This document shows positions 6,039 through 6,600 of a DNA stretch of 6,600 bases, one piece after another. How positions within the stretch are numbered: the stretch's first letter is position 1; every line of letters begins with the position of its first letter. Both the position numbers and the translations under genes were made by a program. The notes under the pieces are model-generated. The model was not told where the DNA came from, did not search any database, and saw nothing but the letters and a program-made list of their open reading frames with translations. The DNA comes from Vallitaleaceae bacterium (GTDB lineage: Bacteria > Bacillota > Clostridia > Lachnospirales > Vallitaleaceae), in assembly GCA_027858555.1 (NCBI GenBank), contig JAQICP010000479.1, positions 1 to 6,600 on the forward strand, written 5' to 3'.

Positions 6039-6416
6039 TTATTCTTGACTAAAGTCCCATATGATATAACGCCCCATAAAACTTTCTTTTCTTACTAACA
6101 AGTCATTCCCTTTTCTGTCTTGATACATAAAAACATCACTGTCATCTTCATACTCGCTGACTAACTCAAATCCAAGTATAGTCATATATTCTAAAAACAG
6201 GTTCTCACCATTTTCAGACTGAGTAGCTATAAAATTGTATTTTGATACGCCATCATACAGCCCATTGCCGTTAAATTCAGTGGTGATAGCGCCTTTCAAA
6301 AGTGTCAGATTATTTCTCTTCGCAAATAAGATATCACTCATCATAAACAATACAAAAACTACCATGCCGATCAGAACAAAACTTATGGCCGTATAAGGAT
6401 ATTTTCTTCTATTCAT
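6039..6416 (-). CDS. Small single-pass membrane protein of unknown function
   Basis: The 125-residue product begins with a basic stretch (MNRRKYPYT), then one hydrophobic segment at about 10-31, then a soluble part of about 90 residues. By the positive-inside rule that part should face outside. It is acidic and may form a small alpha/beta domain (NLFLEYMTILGFELVSEYEDDSD, then strands around 94-122). There are no cysteines and no catalytic motif. I recognise no family. AAAGGTGAT directly upstream (about 6427-6419) is a clear ribosome binding site for the ATG at 6416, and a possible promoter lies near 6455. It appears to be the first gene of the operon, 18 bases from the reductase gene. Confidence 0.8.
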   Translation of the reverse strand: MNRRKYPYTAISFVLIGMVVFVLFMMSDILFAKRNNLTLLKGAITTEFNGNGLYDGVSKYNFIATQSENGENLFLEYMTILGFELVSEYEDDSDVFMYQDRKGNDLLVRKESFMGRYIIWDFSQE

Positions 6417-6429
6417 AGATCACCTTTTA

Positions 6430-6442
6430 ATACTGTTAGTAT
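6430..6442. repeat. Short inverted repeat in the operon leader
   Basis: ATACT (6430-6434) and AGTAT (6438-6442) are mirrored around GTT. The dyad lies about 14 bases before the first start codon of the operon and just downstream of the proposed transcription start, a position where an operator could act. It is only five base pairs per arm, so chance is a serious possibility. Confidence 0.3.
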
Positions 6443-6454
6443 CTCTAATACAAA

Positions 6455-6460
6455 ATTATA
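6455..6460 (-). promoter_or_regulatory. Probable -10 element of the five-gene operon
   Basis: TATAAT on the minus strand (6460-6455) matches the consensus exactly and would start transcription near 6448, about 30 bases before the ATG at 6416. No convincing -35 is present at 16-18 bases upstream (GTAATT at 6483-6478 with 17 bases), and the extended TG is missing. The terminator at 6547-6579 just upstream makes a promoter here likely on positional grounds. Confidence 0.4.
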
Positions 6461-6546
6461 AGACTATTCTAACATGAAATTACTCATTATTATTATTATG
6501 CCATATAACCATAATTTCCTCAATGTAATTTCTTAAACAATCTAAC

Positions 6547-6579
6547 AAAAAAGCTACTATAAATTAAATTATAGTAGCT
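6547..6579 (-). terminator. Leftward intrinsic terminator of a gene beyond the right edge
   Basis: AGCTACTATAA (6552-6562) and TTATAGTAGCT (6569-6579) form a perfect 11-bp stem around a 6-base loop. In minus-strand RNA the stem is followed directly by five U's (6551-6547), then GUUAG. On the plus strand no T-run follows, so it ends leftward transcription entering from the right of the window. It separates that gene from the operon starting at 6416. Confidence 0.85.
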
Positions 6580-6600
6580 CTGTTATATCTTTAATTGTTG

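Noticed and set aside
6483..6500. ATT triplet run
   Set aside because: Only four to five units, intergenic; ordinary for an AT-rich genome.

Overview
The window looks like chromosome from a low-GC, spore-forming Firmicute, most likely in class Clostridia. The support is AT-rich DNA, strong AGGAGG-type ribosome binding sites, short U-tailed intrinsic terminators, a PdaA-type muramic-acid deacetylase of the kind used to build spore cortex, and two membrane-bound GGDEF proteins. This placement is inference from gene content and base composition; no rRNA or other phylogenetic marker is present. There is no tRNA, CRISPR array, transposase or phage gene.

Layout, left to right. Positions 1-664 (minus) hold the 5' part of a gene that runs off the left edge: six predicted membrane segments followed by the beginning of a GGDEF diguanylate cyclase domain. 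Positions 665-1262 are a 600-base gap without a convincing gene. It contains the promoter of the left gene, a perfect 12-bp inverted repeat with a 4-base loop, an intrinsic terminator facing left that has no gene just in front of it, and the promoter of a small plus-strand gene. Positions 1263-1535 (plus) encode a 90-residue protein of unknown function; its terminator lies inside the 3' end of the convergent neighbouring gene.

Positions 1539-6416 are a five-gene run on the minus strand with gaps of 18 to 50 bases and no internal terminator, so probably one operon. In transcription order it encodes a small single-pass membrane protein, an aldo/keto reductase with two C-terminal cysteine clusters for 4Fe-4S centres, a membrane-anchored PdaA-like polysaccharide deacetylase, a CHASE-GGDEF diguanylate cyclase, and a GNAT acetyltransferase with a C-terminal extension. 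A leftward terminator at 6547-6579 closes the gene beyond the right edge, so the operon very likely starts with its own promoter near 6455.

Taken together, the region combines envelope or spore-cortex modification (deacetylase), cyclic-di-GMP signalling (two cyclases with different sensor parts), and two enzymes of unknown substrate. A shared pathway is not shown by the sequence. I found no defence, mobile or clearly new system. The least explained part is the 930-1051 segment, where an orphan leftward terminator is preceded by sequence that could fold into an alternative, mutually exclusive pairing.
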